From an uncultured SAR86 cluster bacterium (GTDB taxonomy: Bacteria > Pseudomonadota > Gammaproteobacteria > Magnimaribacterales > D2472): a stretch of 64,000 nucleotides of DNA. The notes below the pieces were generated by a model. It was not told the origin of the DNA. It worked only from the letters and a program-made list of their open reading frames with translations, and did not search any database. The DNA is taken from the NCBI GenBank assembly GCA_902602595.1, contig CACKRJ010000002.1, forward strand, positions 1 to 64,000, read 5' to 3'. This document shows, piece after piece, positions 44,133 to 53,916 of this stretch; position 1 is the stretch's first letter; each line of letters starts with the position of its first letter. The translations under genes and the position numbers were made by a program.

Positions 44133-45140
44133 TTATTTTAGTAAAGCAACAACTTCTAGGTGTTGCGTATTAGCAAATTGATCAAAAATACCAATCGATT
44201 CAATTTTTCTGTTTACTTTAACCATATCCCTTAGAAATGTTTCCGGGTTACATGAAATATAAATCATGTTTTTAAACTGTTTTGATAACTTGATTGTTTC
44301 AGTGCTTAACCCAGTACGAGGTGGATCTACTAAAATATGACTGAATTCATAGGATTGCATATCAATATTTTCCAATCTTCTAAATGGCCGTTCATTGGCA
44401 AGTGCAGATGCTGTTTCATCGTCTGATAGCCTTGCAGTTTGAATATTAGAAAGATTGTTTAACTTGATTGATTCTTTAAGCAGTCTAATAGAATGTCTAT
44501 TATTTTCAGTAGCAAAAACTTTATTAAATTTTGATGCCAATGGAAGAGTAAAGCCACCACAGCCACAATATAGTTCCAATAAATCCCTGGGATTCTCTAA
44601 TTGCTTAGTAATGAATGAGATCATTAAAGAGTAAAGGTAAAAATTAGGCTGAAAAAAAACTGAATCATTTTGCAGGATCTTAAAACTAGAGTCAGCATAA
44701 TTGCAGAGCAATTCTATATCTTCTTCGCCTATTATTACCTTTTGTTTTTTACTTCTTCCAATAATAGATATGTTTGGTAGGCTATCTTGTATATTCTTTG
44801 CAGCTTGAATCCACTCTTCTTCAAGTGGTTTATGGTAGATCAGTGTGGCTAAAACTTTTGTTCCCGAAGTTCTAAAATTTACTTGAAACAATTTTTTTTT
44901 AATAATCTCAGATTTGTTAATTTTAGATAACAAATTTGGCATTAACTGTTGAATAGACGGATGAGGAATTGATGATTGATCCATGTATATCTTGTGTTTA
45001 TGTGACACCATTGTGAAGTAGTTCTTACTGAAACCGAACTCAGCTCTTGCTCTGTATCCAGTTGCTGGTGATAAATAAATCTCAGGTTTAATATCAGTAT
45101 GGTTGCTTAGTTCGTTACAGAATTTAGACAACTTATTCAT
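44133..45140 (-). CDS. trmA: tRNA (uracil-5-)-methyltransferase
   Basis: A 335-residue protein. The SAM-binding motif is LLELYCGCGGFTLPLAS, the motif with the essential Asp is HILVDPPRTGLS, and ISCNPETFLRDM carries the catalytic Cys that forms the covalent adduct with U54. Length fits TrmA (about 360) rather than the iron-sulfur RlmC/RlmD branch, and the N-terminal TRAM/FeS segment is missing as expected for TrmA. N-terminal residues GYRARAEFGFSK are also typical. It makes m5U54 in the tRNA T-loop. Confidence 0.9.
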   Translation of the reverse strand: MNKLSKFCNELSNHTDIKPEIYLSPATGYRARAEFGFSKNYFTMVSHKHKIYMDQSSIPHPSIQQLMPNLLSKINKSEIIKKKLFQVNFRTSGTKVLATLIYHKPLEEEWIQAAKNIQDSLPNISIIGRSKKQKVIIGEEDIELLCNYADSSFKILQNDSVFFQPNFYLYSLMISFITKQLENPRDLLELYCGCGGFTLPLASKFNKVFATENNRHSIRLLKESIKLNNLSNIQTARLSDDETASALANERPFRRLENIDMQSYEFSHILVDPPRTGLSTETIKLSKQFKNMIYISCNPETFLRDMVKVNRKIESIGIFDQFANTQHLEVVALLK

Positions 45141-45215
45141 ATCAAATTAATTACGAGTATAATAAGACTTATAAACACTACATTTAAAGTTATAAATAGA
45201 ATAATAAATTTAGAA

Positions 45216-45305
45216 ATGCTGAGATTGCTTAGATCATTTTCTAAATCTTTTGAGGTGCGGACACCTATTAACGAAGCTAATATTCTTTTGAGCCACATAT
45301 TATGA
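45216..45305 (+). CDS. possible 29-residue upstream ORF overlapping the nfuA start
   Basis: A short frame, ATG at 45216 to TGA at 45303-45305, whose stop overlaps the nfuA ATG (45302) in an ATGA junction. The product would start MLRLLRSFSKSFEVRTPINE. A candidate TATAAT at 45159-45164 would give an mRNA leader of about 130 bases containing it. No Shine-Dalgarno is visible. It could be a coupled leader peptide or chance. The rest of the 161-base trmA-nfuA gap holds only promoter-like AT-rich sequence. Confidence 0.25.
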   Translation: MLRLLRSFSKSFEVRTPINEANILLSHIL

Positions 45306-45904
45306 CAAGCAAGATTATCACAATTACTAATACTGCCGAAGATTATCTATCTAAGTTAATAGATGAGAAAAATGAGCCTGGTACGGCTGTAAGAGTTTTT
45401 ATCTCTGATCCCGGCACCCCGAATGCTGAAACCTGCTTAGCTTATTGCAAGCCTGATGAGATTGTTCCCTCCGATACTTTAATCTCACTGCCAAAACTTT
45501 CGGTGTATGTGGAAGAGCGCAGTATTCCTTTTCTTGTTGATGCGGAGGTTAACTATGATGTAGATAATTTTGGTGGCCAGCTAACAATCAAAGCCCCAAA
45601 TGCAAGACTACCAAATATTTCGCCTGATAGTCCATTAGAAGACAGGGTGAATTATGTGATTTACAACGAAATAAATCCTATGCTTGAGTCCCACGGAGGT
45701 GTTGTGAGCTTAATGGAAATAACAGATGATATGTATGCCGTTCTTCAATTTGGAGGGGGTTGTCAGGGTTGCGGAATGGTTGATGTAACTTTGAAAGATG
45801 GTATAGAAAAAACTCTTTTAGAAACCTTGCCAGAATTGGTCGGTGTTAAAGACATGACAGATCATAGTCTGGATGAAAATGCATTTTATAAGGACGAGTC
45901 ATAA
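45302..45904 (+). CDS. nfuA: Fe-S biogenesis protein NfuA
   Basis: A 200-residue protein with the two-domain NfuA layout. The N-terminal A-type (degenerate IscA-like) domain covers residues 1 to about 95. The C-terminal NifU domain has the cluster-binding motif GGGCQGCGMVDVTLKDGIEKTLL with the CxxC. It carries [4Fe-4S] clusters to client enzymes, needed here by ETF-QO among others. The last 19 bases overlap the convergent csiV gene. Confidence 0.92.
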   Translation: MTSKIITITNTAEDYLSKLIDEKNEPGTAVRVFISDPGTPNAETCLAYCKPDEIVPSDTLISLPKLSVYVEERSIPFLVDAEVNYDVDNFGGQLTIKAPNARLPNISPDSPLEDRVNYVIYNEINPMLESHGGVVSLMEITDDMYAVLQFGGGCQGCGMVDVTLKDGIEKTLLETLPELVGVKDMTDHSLDENAFYKDES

Positions 45905-46758
45905 ACTGAAATGATGACCCCAATCTTTGGGTGATCAAAATAATGAGATTCGTTTTTAAAAATTCTTCTTTCTTCATCTAATAAATATTTTACTTTACCG
46001 ACTTCCATAGCATTAGGTGGATCAGGTTTGTCTTGAGTTATTTCCTGATCAGACTTGTAGATTTCATTAGAATTAATTATCTCGGCACCTATCTCGATCT
46101 CATAATTTTTTACATTATCAGGAATGGAGCTTTTTAAAGCCTCAAACTTTATTTCTTTTATCAAATCTGGGTTGCTGTCTGTTCTAAGATTACCTTCAAG
46201 ATAAGCAATCACATCAAGGTGCAAGTATCTGCTTTTATAAAGCCTAATTAAGAATCCATTATCATCAAATATCTCATGCACAAAAGGGGAGTCGTTTTTT
46301 TCAAGGGCAGGCTGCAGCCACGATAACTTATGAAGGATTTTATATTCCTTTCTGCGATCAAGCCTGCGATAAATATTATTCAGCTGGTTAAGATTTTGTT
46401 GTCTTTCATACCATTTACTTTCATTTATTTTTTTTCCTGATGCAGGGCGATCACTGGTTTGTATTTCTTTATTCTTGTTTTTATCAATAATTAGCTGATC
46501 AATCATTAGGTCAGTGTCGTCGAAGTCAAAAGACTGAAGAATTATTTTCTCATTAAGAACAATGTCAGGCTTCACCAGCAAAGCGATGGTGTTAAGATCT
46601 ATTAGATTTAAATCTACTGGTTCAAGCTTTTCATTGTCAATTATTTCTAGCTGCTCAAAGACAATTACCTCAATCCTATATTCTTCTTGGCTCTCGCTTT
46701 GAGCAATAGAACTGAAGCTAAAAATAAATAATGTTATCAACAATCTAAACAAGCTCAT
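45886..46758 (-). CDS. csiV: CsiV family peptidoglycan-binding protein
   Basis: A 290-residue protein with a signal peptide (residues 1-20, LLITLFIFSFSSIAQS). EYRIEVIVFEQ near the N-terminus, a central KLSWLQPAL, a segment with SRYLHLDVIAYL, and the end FDHPKIGVIISVY match the CsiV family (PF10972). This family is known from Vibrio parahaemolyticus as a periplasmic peptidoglycan-binding protein that aids cell division or LPO lipoprotein function. Its location directly after mfd, overlapping it by 14 bases, is the conserved gammaproteobacterial arrangement and supports the call. Confidence 0.82.
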   Translation of the reverse strand: MSLFRLLITLFIFSFSSIAQSESQEEYRIEVIVFEQLEIIDNEKLEPVDLNLIDLNTIALLVKPDIVLNEKIILQSFDFDDTDLMIDQLIIDKNKNKEIQTSDRPASGKKINESKWYERQQNLNQLNNIYRRLDRRKEYKILHKLSWLQPALEKNDSPFVHEIFDDNGFLIRLYKSRYLHLDVIAYLEGNLRTDSNPDLIKEIKFEALKSSIPDNVKNYEIEIGAEIINSNEIYKSDQEITQDKPDPPNAMEVGKVKYLLDEERRIFKNESHYFDHPKIGVIISVYDSSL

Positions 46759-49700
46759 TTAGCAACCTTGCAACGGCAATTCTTTTATTATTATTTTCAG
46801 ATACATCAAGAGTTATTTTATTTTCATTATCAAGTTTTATCTTAGCTGATCCAGTTTGAATCAATCCAATTAATTTTTTATAAACTTGATCATTCAAATT
46901 ATCATTAAAAGTAATCATTGCATTTTCTAAATTTGAATAGATTTTTTTAACACCTACTTTATTAGCAAGTATCCGAATTTTCGAACTTTCAATTAGATTC
47001 AATAAATCATCATTTGGTTTACCGCATCGATCTTTTAGATCTTCTAGAATCTTATTAATTTCTTCATTACTTTTGGAATCATTTAAAGATCGGTAAATTT
47101 TTAACCTTTCATTTGCAACGGGTAGGTATGAATCTGGAATTAAGGCTCGATCATTAAAATTAATTTCAGTGTCTAATATTTTTTCTTCTTTATGCCCTTT
47201 GAGATCATTAACCGCACTTTTTAACATTGAAAGATACATACTCAGACCAATGGCTTCTATATGACCACTTTGTTTGACGCCTAAGAAATCTCCCGCGCCT
47301 CTGATTTCTAAATCTTCTTGAGCTATAAAATAGCCAGATCCAAGATCAGAATATTTAACCAATGAATCAAGCTTTGCTTTAGGCGCCTTTTTTAGGTCAG
47401 GAGTTGGAATCAATAGATAACAATAAGCTTGCCGCATAGATCTTCCAACCCTTCCTCTTAATTGATGTAATTGGGAGAGACCAAAATTATGAGCATCAAT
47501 AACAATGATTGTATTTGCATTGGGGATATCTAATCCCATTTCAACTATCGTTGTGCATATAAGAATATCTATTGAATTTGAATTGAAGCCATTCATTGTG
47601 TTCGTGATGTCTTTTTTGGCTAACTTGCCATGCGCAATATCAATATTTGCTTCAGGAACTAAATTTATAATTTGATTTTTTAAACCCTCCATTTTAGATA
47701 TATCATTTTGAACTATAAAAACTTGCCCACCACGGGCTAACTCTCTGTCAATTGCATTTTTAATGATTTGTTGATTCTGTGTGTTTAAAAAAGTTCTTAT
47801 GCTAAGTCTTTCCAGAGGAGGAGTGTATAAATAGGAGAAATCTTTTAATCCTGAATATACAAGATTTAAGGTTCTCGGTATTGGAGTAGCAGACATGTAC
47901 AAAATATGTGTTGTTGACTGCCTCGATTTAATTATTTCTTTTTGTTTGATTCCAAAACGATGCTCTTCATCAATTACCAATAAACCAAGATTATCAAGAG
48001 AAATATCATTATTCAGCAATGCATGAGTACCGATTAAGATATCAATTTTTCCGTATTTAAAATTATCATATATTTTGATCTTATTTTTTGATGAAGTATG
48101 TCTAGTTAAGAGTTCGATATTTACTGGAAAGTTAATGAATCTTTTTGTAAAACTTTCTAAATGTTGTTTCGCTAAGACAGTACTAGGCGCAAGAACCATT
48201 ACTTGTTTCTTTGCATGAACTGCCACAAATGCTCCACGCATTGCTACTTCAGTTTTACCAAAGCCAACATCACCACATATAACCCTATTCATCGGTTTAA
48301 TAAGTGCCATATCTTTTAGAATATCTTTGATGCAATTAACTTGATCGGTTGTTAGGACATAAGGGAAATCTTTATCAAATTCTTTATAGACACTCTCCTC
48401 ACAGACCAATTGGTAAGAAGACGCTATTGATCGCCTTGATTCAATATCAAGTAACTCTGCAGCATGATCTAGGGCTTTAATTTTCGCTTTTTCTTTTTTG
48501 ACTTTCCATTTTGCAGAGGACAAAGAATCAAGACGCACTCCATGCGATTGTGATACTTGAAATTTAGAAACTAAATAGGCTTGTCTAATTGGAACATATA
48601 AAATCTCGTTTTCTAAATATTCGATTTGAATATATTCCTCTTCACTGGAATTAGTTTTTAAAAGTTCTAAACCTTTATAAATTCCCACACCATAGTCAAC
48701 ATGGATAACAAACTCATCATCATGGAAGGGATTTTCAAACTTTTTAATAAGCGAATCTTGATTAGTAGTGCTAGGTTTTGCGTTTAACGTTTCTGAACCT
48801 GTCACTCTGTCTAAATTTAAATGAACAAATTTTCCGTTTTCACTAACAAATGATCGAACGGGAAGATGAATACAGCTAAATACTCCATTGTCATGACTGA
48901 ATGGAAGTGATGTGGCAGTTGTTTTGTATTGTTTATTTATTTGATCTAATTTGGTTTGCTCGGATGAGGTTATTAAAAGGGTTTCTATCTCTCGATCAGA
49001 TTGTTTTTCTATGAGCATTTTTAATTGATTTTCTCTATCTTCGGACTGATCGATGATTGGATTTTGATCTAAAAGCTTTATTTCTTCAGCTGATTTTAGA
49101 TATGCATCGAGATCTGCAATTGTAAAATTATAGTCATTTGGTTTTAATATGGGTCTCGAGGAATCAATCGATTCTTCTGCGTATCTTTCTTCAACAAAAG
49201 CTTGATGAGATCTTAATACTTGATCTATTTGGTTAGATTTATGCAGACTAAATCCAGAAAAGTAATCAATTAAATTAGAGTCACCATTTTGAATAAGAGG
49301 GTTGTAAATCTCATACCCTTCAGGATATTGCCCCGAAGCTAAGCTTTGAAATATTTCACAATGTCTTTCATCATGGTTTTGAAAATAATTCCTCCACGCA
49401 TTTTTAAAATTACCTATTGATTCTTCATCTAAGCAGATCTCTGAGCCACTAAATAATTTAAACTCAGATAACTTGTTTGTCATATTTTGAGTTTTTGGAT
49501 CAAATTCTCTTATTTCATCAATTTGATCTCCAAAAAAATCCACTCTAATGGGCCAAAGCTGAAACCCTGAATAAAAATCAACCACGCCTCCTCGAATAGT
49601 ATATTGATTAATTGCATTAACTTTATCTGTGCGTTCATAATTTAATGCTTCTAAGCTAGATGTTAAATCTTTGATGGTCAGCGAATCATTAATTTTGTAA

Positions 49701-50029
49701 TTCTTTCTGGCAATAAAAAAATTCTTTGATGGCAATTTTTCAAATAGATTGATACAGCTAGTAATTATTATTTTGATATTTTGTTTGTCAGAATTTAACA
49801 ATTTAATTCTTTCTTGAATGATTGAATCTGCAGTCGAAAATCTATCATATGGCAGTATTTCTCTTTCAGGATAATATCCAATCTCAGAATCACTCAGAAA
49901 CAAATTGAGTTCATTTTTTATCAATCTTGCATCTTTATCTGAGTCGCAAAGGTGCAGAATCTTTTTATTCTGCATTTTTACATATTGTGCTAGCTCAAAT
50001 GCTATAGGTTCATGCTGTTTTTCTAACAT
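46745..50029 (-). CDS. mfd: transcription-repair coupling factor
   Basis: A 1094-residue Mfd, near the usual 1150. The N-terminal UvrB-homology region includes DSLTIKDLTSSLEAL and RGGVVDFYSG. The RNA-polymerase-interacting (CarD-like) domain begins near FVIHVDYGVGIYKGLELL. The helicase core has NRVICGDVGFGKTEVAMRGAF (Walker A), VIDEEHRFG (DEEH box), MSATPIPRTLN, and the TRG motif with QLHQLRGRVGRS. The C-terminal domain closes the protein. It removes stalled RNA polymerase and recruits UvrA. The ATG is divergent from an acyl-CoA dehydrogenase gene with 54 bases between starts. Confidence 0.95.
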   Translation of the reverse strand: MLEKQHEPIAFELAQYVKMQNKKILHLCDSDKDARLIKNELNLFLSDSEIGYYPEREILPYDRFSTADSIIQERIKLLNSDKQNIKIIITSCINLFEKLPSKNFFIARKNYKINDSLTIKDLTSSLEALNYERTDKVNAINQYTIRGGVVDFYSGFQLWPIRVDFFGDQIDEIREFDPKTQNMTNKLSEFKLFSGSEICLDEESIGNFKNAWRNYFQNHDERHCEIFQSLASGQYPEGYEIYNPLIQNGDSNLIDYFSGFSLHKSNQIDQVLRSHQAFVEERYAEESIDSSRPILKPNDYNFTIADLDAYLKSAEEIKLLDQNPIIDQSEDRENQLKMLIEKQSDREIETLLITSSEQTKLDQINKQYKTTATSLPFSHDNGVFSCIHLPVRSFVSENGKFVHLNLDRVTGSETLNAKPSTTNQDSLIKKFENPFHDDEFVIHVDYGVGIYKGLELLKTNSSEEEYIQIEYLENEILYVPIRQAYLVSKFQVSQSHGVRLDSLSSAKWKVKKEKAKIKALDHAAELLDIESRRSIASSYQLVCEESVYKEFDKDFPYVLTTDQVNCIKDILKDMALIKPMNRVICGDVGFGKTEVAMRGAFVAVHAKKQVMVLAPSTVLAKQHLESFTKRFINFPVNIELLTRHTSSKNKIKIYDNFKYGKIDILIGTHALLNNDISLDNLGLLVIDEEHRFGIKQKEIIKSRQSTTHILYMSATPIPRTLNLVYSGLKDFSYLYTPPLERLSIRTFLNTQNQQIIKNAIDRELARGGQVFIVQNDISKMEGLKNQIINLVPEANIDIAHGKLAKKDITNTMNGFNSNSIDILICTTIVEMGLDIPNANTIIVIDAHNFGLSQLHQLRGRVGRSMRQAYCYLLIPTPDLKKAPKAKLDSLVKYSDLGSGYFIAQEDLEIRGAGDFLGVKQSGHIEAIGLSMYLSMLKSAVNDLKGHKEEKILDTEINFNDRALIPDSYLPVANERLKIYRSLNDSKSNEEINKILEDLKDRCGKPNDDLLNLIESSKIRILANKVGVKKIYSNLENAMITFNDNLNDQVYKKLIGLIQTGSAKIKLDNENKITLDVSENNNKRIAVARLLNELV

Positions 50030-50083
50030 ATCGTGCAGTATAATTTGCGCCTAAATAATAATCTTAAAAACAGGAACACTAAC

Positions 50084-51256
50084 ATGGATATAAGTTTTTC
50101 AGAACAAGATCTTCAATTTCAAGAAGAGATTAGAGCTGGCTTAAATGGATCAGAGTTTCCTTCAAACGTAAGGGAAAAACAAGAAAAGGGTACAGCTCTA
50201 ACTAAAGCAGACATGATTGATTTTCATAAATTTATTCATAGCAAGGGTTGGATGGGCTATAACTGGCCTGTTGAATATGGTGGAACTGGCTGGTCTCCAG
50301 TGCAAATCTATCTATTTTTAAATGAACTTGCATTAGCTCAATGCCCAACAATATTGCCTTTTGGATTAAGCATGGTCGGTCCAGTTATATACACATTTGG
50401 CAACCAACAACAGAAAGATAGATTTTTGCCAGATATTCTTGAGTTTAATACCTGGTGGTGTCAAGGATACTCAGAACCAGGCTCTGGCTCTGATCTAGCA
50501 TCACTAAAAACCAAGGCAGTTTTAGAGGGCGATCATTATATTGTGAACGGATCTAAAACTTGGACAACGCTTGCTCAAAATGCAGATTGGATTTTTTGTT
50601 TAGTTAGGACTGAAACAACTCAGATAAAGCAAGAAGGCATTTCTTTTCTTTTGATTGATATGAATTCACCAGGAATTGAGGTTAAACCAATTATTACAAT
50701 TGATGGTGATCATGAAGTTAACTCTGTTTTCTTTACAGATGTTAAGGTTCCAGCAGATCAATTAATAGGTGAAGAGGGTAAAGGTTGGACTTATGCTAAA
50801 TTTCTTTTAGCTCATGAAAGGTTTGGAATTGCAGGTGTGCCCGTAGTAAAGGTCCAGATTGAAAAACTAAAAAATATTACTTCTGAATCTAATGATGCAG
50901 ATTTATCTAGAAAAATTGCTGAATTAGAAATTGATCTTGAGGCTTTAGAATTTACTGAATTAAGAACCCTCGCAGCAATGGCTGAGGGAGGTCACCCTGG
51001 TGCTGAGTCTTCTATCTTAAAAATTCGCGGGACTGAAATTCAACAAAGATTAACAGAACTTTTTGTTGAAGCAGCAGGTCAATATATCCTGCCGTATGAG
51101 GGTCCTGATGGATTTGAATCAAATAGAATACCAGCTGGCCCAAACTATGCCAGCCCATCCGTTGCTCAATATCTAAATTATAGAAAAACTTCTATCTATG
51201 GTGGGAGTAATGAGATTCAAAAAAATATTATTGCTAAGGCTATTTTAGGAGTTTAA
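50084..51256 (+). CDS. acyl-CoA dehydrogenase
   Basis: A 390-residue acyl-CoA dehydrogenase from the ATG at 50084. The open frame begins at 50033, but AGGA before 50084 and the family N-terminus (MDISFSEQDLQFQEEIRAGL) favour the inner start. WMGYNWPVEYGGTGWSPVQIY, GYSEPGSGSDLASLKTKA, TWTTLAQNADWIFCLVRT, LLAHERFGIAGV and YGGSNEIQKNIIAKAILG follow the FadE-like order. It is partnered with the next ACAD gene, two bases away. This pair lies between mfd and the long gap gene, which are neighbours in other gammaproteobacteria. Confidence 0.9.
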   Translation: MDISFSEQDLQFQEEIRAGLNGSEFPSNVREKQEKGTALTKADMIDFHKFIHSKGWMGYNWPVEYGGTGWSPVQIYLFLNELALAQCPTILPFGLSMVGPVIYTFGNQQQKDRFLPDILEFNTWWCQGYSEPGSGSDLASLKTKAVLEGDHYIVNGSKTWTTLAQNADWIFCLVRTETTQIKQEGISFLLIDMNSPGIEVKPIITIDGDHEVNSVFFTDVKVPADQLIGEEGKGWTYAKFLLAHERFGIAGVPVVKVQIEKLKNITSESNDADLSRKIAELEIDLEALEFTELRTLAAMAEGGHPGAESSILKIRGTEIQQRLTELFVEAAGQYILPYEGPDGFESNRIPAGPNYASPSVAQYLNYRKTSIYGGSNEIQKNIIAKAILGV

Positions 51257-51258
51257 AC

Positions 51259-52368
51259 GTGAATTTAAATTATTCTGATGAGCAGAACATGCTGCGCGAG
51301 CAAGTTCTTAAGTTCTGCGAAACCAACTATGACTTTATAGATAGAGAAAAAATATTAGATTCTGATTCTGGTTATAGTGAAGAAAACTGGAAACAATTTT
51401 CTGAACTTGGTTGGTTAGCGGTTCCATTTAAAGAGGATAATGGGGGTTTTAATTTTGGGCCTATTGAGCTTACCGTATTGTTTGAAGAATTTGGTAAAGC
51501 TCTCGTGGTAGAACCTTATTTAAGTTCCGTAGTAATGAGTGGTACTGTTCTAGAGGGATCCAATTATCCTAAAAAAACATCTATTATTGAAAAGATTATT
51601 TCAGGTGAACATCAAGTATCAGTAGCATATGCGGAAGCTAATATTGGCTATAATTTTTTAAAGTGTGTAACAACAGTATCTAAGGATGGAGATAATTTGA
51701 GCCTCAATGGTTCTAAGTCACTTGTTTTGAATGGAGGCAATGCTGATCAGTTTATAGTGCTTGCAAACCATGAAAATGCACCTGCTCTGGTTCTAATTGA
51801 CGCAGATGTCAAGGGCTTATCAGTTCAAAGCTTTAAAACATTAGATGGACAGACATGTGGTGAATTAACTTTTGAAAATGTTTCACTGAATGCTGAATCA
51901 ATCTTGGCTTTGGGAGATGAAGCTGAGACATTATTTAATAGAATGATAGATCTATCAATTTTGTGTATCAGTGCAGAAGCTGTAGGTGCAATGACATCCT
52001 CCTATATGAAGACAGTTCAGTACACAAAAGAAAGAGAGCAGTTTGCGCAACCTATTAGTAATTTCCAAGTTTTACAACATCGCATGGTAGATATGTTTAT
52101 TGAAACTGAGCTTACTAAATCTTTGTTGATTAAGGCTACCCTCCAACTTGACTCAGATGATCCTGAGGCAGCAAATACTATATCAGCATTAAAGGTTCAA
52201 GTTGGCAAGGCTGGAAGATTGGTAGGTCAACACGCAGTTCAATTGCATGGTGGAATGGGAGTGAGCAATGAAATGTCTATCGGTCATTACTTAAAGAGAT
52301 TCACAGCCATTGATTCAATGTTTGGTAATACTCAATATCATATTAATAAGTATCAAAAAGATAAATAA
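51259..52368 (+). CDS. acyl-CoA dehydrogenase family protein (partner subunit type)
   Basis: A 369-residue acyl-CoA dehydrogenase-fold protein beginning at a GTG (51259) with AGGAG seven bases upstream. The N-terminal LNYSDEQNMLREQVLKFCE, the middle FEEFGKALVVEPYLSSVVMSG, and TKEREQFAQPISNFQVLQHRMVDM with QLHGGMGVSNEMSIGHYLKR are family segments. Its layout is the same as the 41598-42704 protein, that is, the shorter member of a heteromeric pair. The stop overlaps the ATG of the next gene by one base. Confidence 0.86.
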   Translation: MNLNYSDEQNMLREQVLKFCETNYDFIDREKILDSDSGYSEENWKQFSELGWLAVPFKEDNGGFNFGPIELTVLFEEFGKALVVEPYLSSVVMSGTVLEGSNYPKKTSIIEKIISGEHQVSVAYAEANIGYNFLKCVTTVSKDGDNLSLNGSKSLVLNGGNADQFIVLANHENAPALVLIDADVKGLSVQSFKTLDGQTCGELTFENVSLNAESILALGDEAETLFNRMIDLSILCISAEAVGAMTSSYMKTVQYTKEREQFAQPISNFQVLQHRMVDMFIETELTKSLLIKATLQLDSDDPEAANTISALKVQVGKAGRLVGQHAVQLHGGMGVSNEMSIGHYLKRFTAIDSMFGNTQYHINKYQKDK

Positions 52369-53864
52369 TGACCGATCTTACAAAAAATCCTGATTTACGT
52401 TCTCGAGAAAAAATCGATGACTATTTTGGTGATTGGAAGTGGAGAGAAGGTTTAGCGGAGCTAATGGTTCCTATTGTAGGCAGACTATATCGTCATGGTG
52501 TACATATTATGATTTACGGACAATCTTTAGTGAATAAATCTCCTATAGATATAATGCATGCGCATCGGTTTGTAAGGCAAATAGAGGAAAATGAATTAAG
52601 TGAATTAGAAACATATCCTCTATTAGAAAGACTAAGTAAAATGGATTTACCTGACTGTGAAGTCGATATAGGTGAGCTTTCAATGAGGTGTCCTTTTGTT
52701 GAGGATCTTCCAAATAATCCTGACTCAATAGATAGTTTTTTGCAGGAGCAAATTAGTGTTGATGGAATTGTGTCCAAAAGACCCGATCAACCAAAAGATA
52801 TTGTTCTTTATGGGTTTGGTAGGATTGGTCGGCTAATGGCAAGAATGCTTGCGCAAACCACAGGCCCTGGAAATTATTTTCGATTAAAAGGCGTGGTCGT
52901 AAGAAAATCGGGTGAAAATGACTTAATTAAACGCGCAAGTTTGTTAAGAAGAGATTCAGTGCATGGAAGGTTTGATGGAACGATCAGGGTAGATGTAGAG
53001 AACGAACTTTTAGTTATTAACGGCAATCCTGTGAAGTTTATTTATGCAAATTCACCTTCGGATGTTAATTATTTAGATCTAAAAATTAATTCTCCAATTG
53101 TTATTGATAATACTGGAATATGGCGTGATGAAGAGTCACTATCACAACATTTAACCTGCGGTGCATCAAAAGTTATATTAACTGCACCAGCTAAAGGAGA
53201 TATAAGAAATATAGTCTTTGGAGTCAATGATTCAGCTTTGCAACAATCAGATCAAATTATTTCAGCTGCATCATGCACAACTAATGCCATAGTTCCAGTT
53301 CTTAAATTGATAAGTGATAATTATGGTATTTCAAATGGCCATATTGAAACTGTCCATTCTTATACAAATGATCAAAATTTAATTGATAATTACCACAAGG
53401 GTGATCGAAGAGGTCGAAGTGCGCCATTGAACATGGTCATCACTACGACAGGTGCGGTGAAAGCTGTATCCAAAGCAATTCCAGAGCTTAAAGATAAGTT
53501 AACTGGAAATGCAATCAGAGTTCCAACTCCTAACGTAAGCTTAGCTGTGTTGGTTTTAAACATAGAAAATGCAGTTGAAAGAGATGAATTGAATGATTTT
53601 TTAAAAAAATCTGCTTTTGCTAGTAAATACAGAGAAATCATTGGGTACACTAATTCACCAGAAGCTGTATCAACTGACTTTTATTCAAGTCCATATGCAA
53701 CAATAATTGACTCTCAAGCCACTATTGCAGATGGGAAACAAATTACTTTATATTGTTGGTATGACAACGAATATGGCTACACCAAGCAAGTCCTTAATCT
53801 TACAAGAAAAGTTGCCTCAATAGATCTACAAAGATTTCCTAAAGCAATTGAAGATTCAGTATAG
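52368..53864 (+). CDS. glyceraldehyde-3-phosphate dehydrogenase, long form with N-terminal extension
   Basis: A 498-residue protein. Residues 1 to about 140 are an extension absent from ordinary GAPDH (about 335 residues), rich in charged and helical sequence (WKWREGLAELMVPIVGRLYRH). The GAPDH domain then begins with VLYGFGRIGRLMARML. ASCTTNAIVP carries the catalytic Cys, followed by HSYTNDQNLIDNYHKGDRRGRSAPLNM and the end YDNEYGYTKQVLNL. This long GAPDH class occurs next to mfd and nqr in Pseudomonas and others, the same context as here. It probably uses GAP oxidation or reduction in central metabolism; cofactor choice is unclear. Confidence 0.88.
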   Translation: MTDLTKNPDLRSREKIDDYFGDWKWREGLAELMVPIVGRLYRHGVHIMIYGQSLVNKSPIDIMHAHRFVRQIEENELSELETYPLLERLSKMDLPDCEVDIGELSMRCPFVEDLPNNPDSIDSFLQEQISVDGIVSKRPDQPKDIVLYGFGRIGRLMARMLAQTTGPGNYFRLKGVVVRKSGENDLIKRASLLRRDSVHGRFDGTIRVDVENELLVINGNPVKFIYANSPSDVNYLDLKINSPIVIDNTGIWRDEESLSQHLTCGASKVILTAPAKGDIRNIVFGVNDSALQQSDQIISAASCTTNAIVPVLKLISDNYGISNGHIETVHSYTNDQNLIDNYHKGDRRGRSAPLNMVITTTGAVKAVSKAIPELKDKLTGNAIRVPTPNVSLAVLVLNIENAVERDELNDFLKKSAFASKYREIIGYTNSPEAVSTDFYSSPYATIIDSQATIADGKQITLYCWYDNEYGYTKQVLNLTRKVASIDLQRFPKAIEDSV

Positions 53865-53916
53865 AAACAGCTGATATTTCCATTTATAATTCACCCATCT
53901 TTTACTGAAGGGTACT

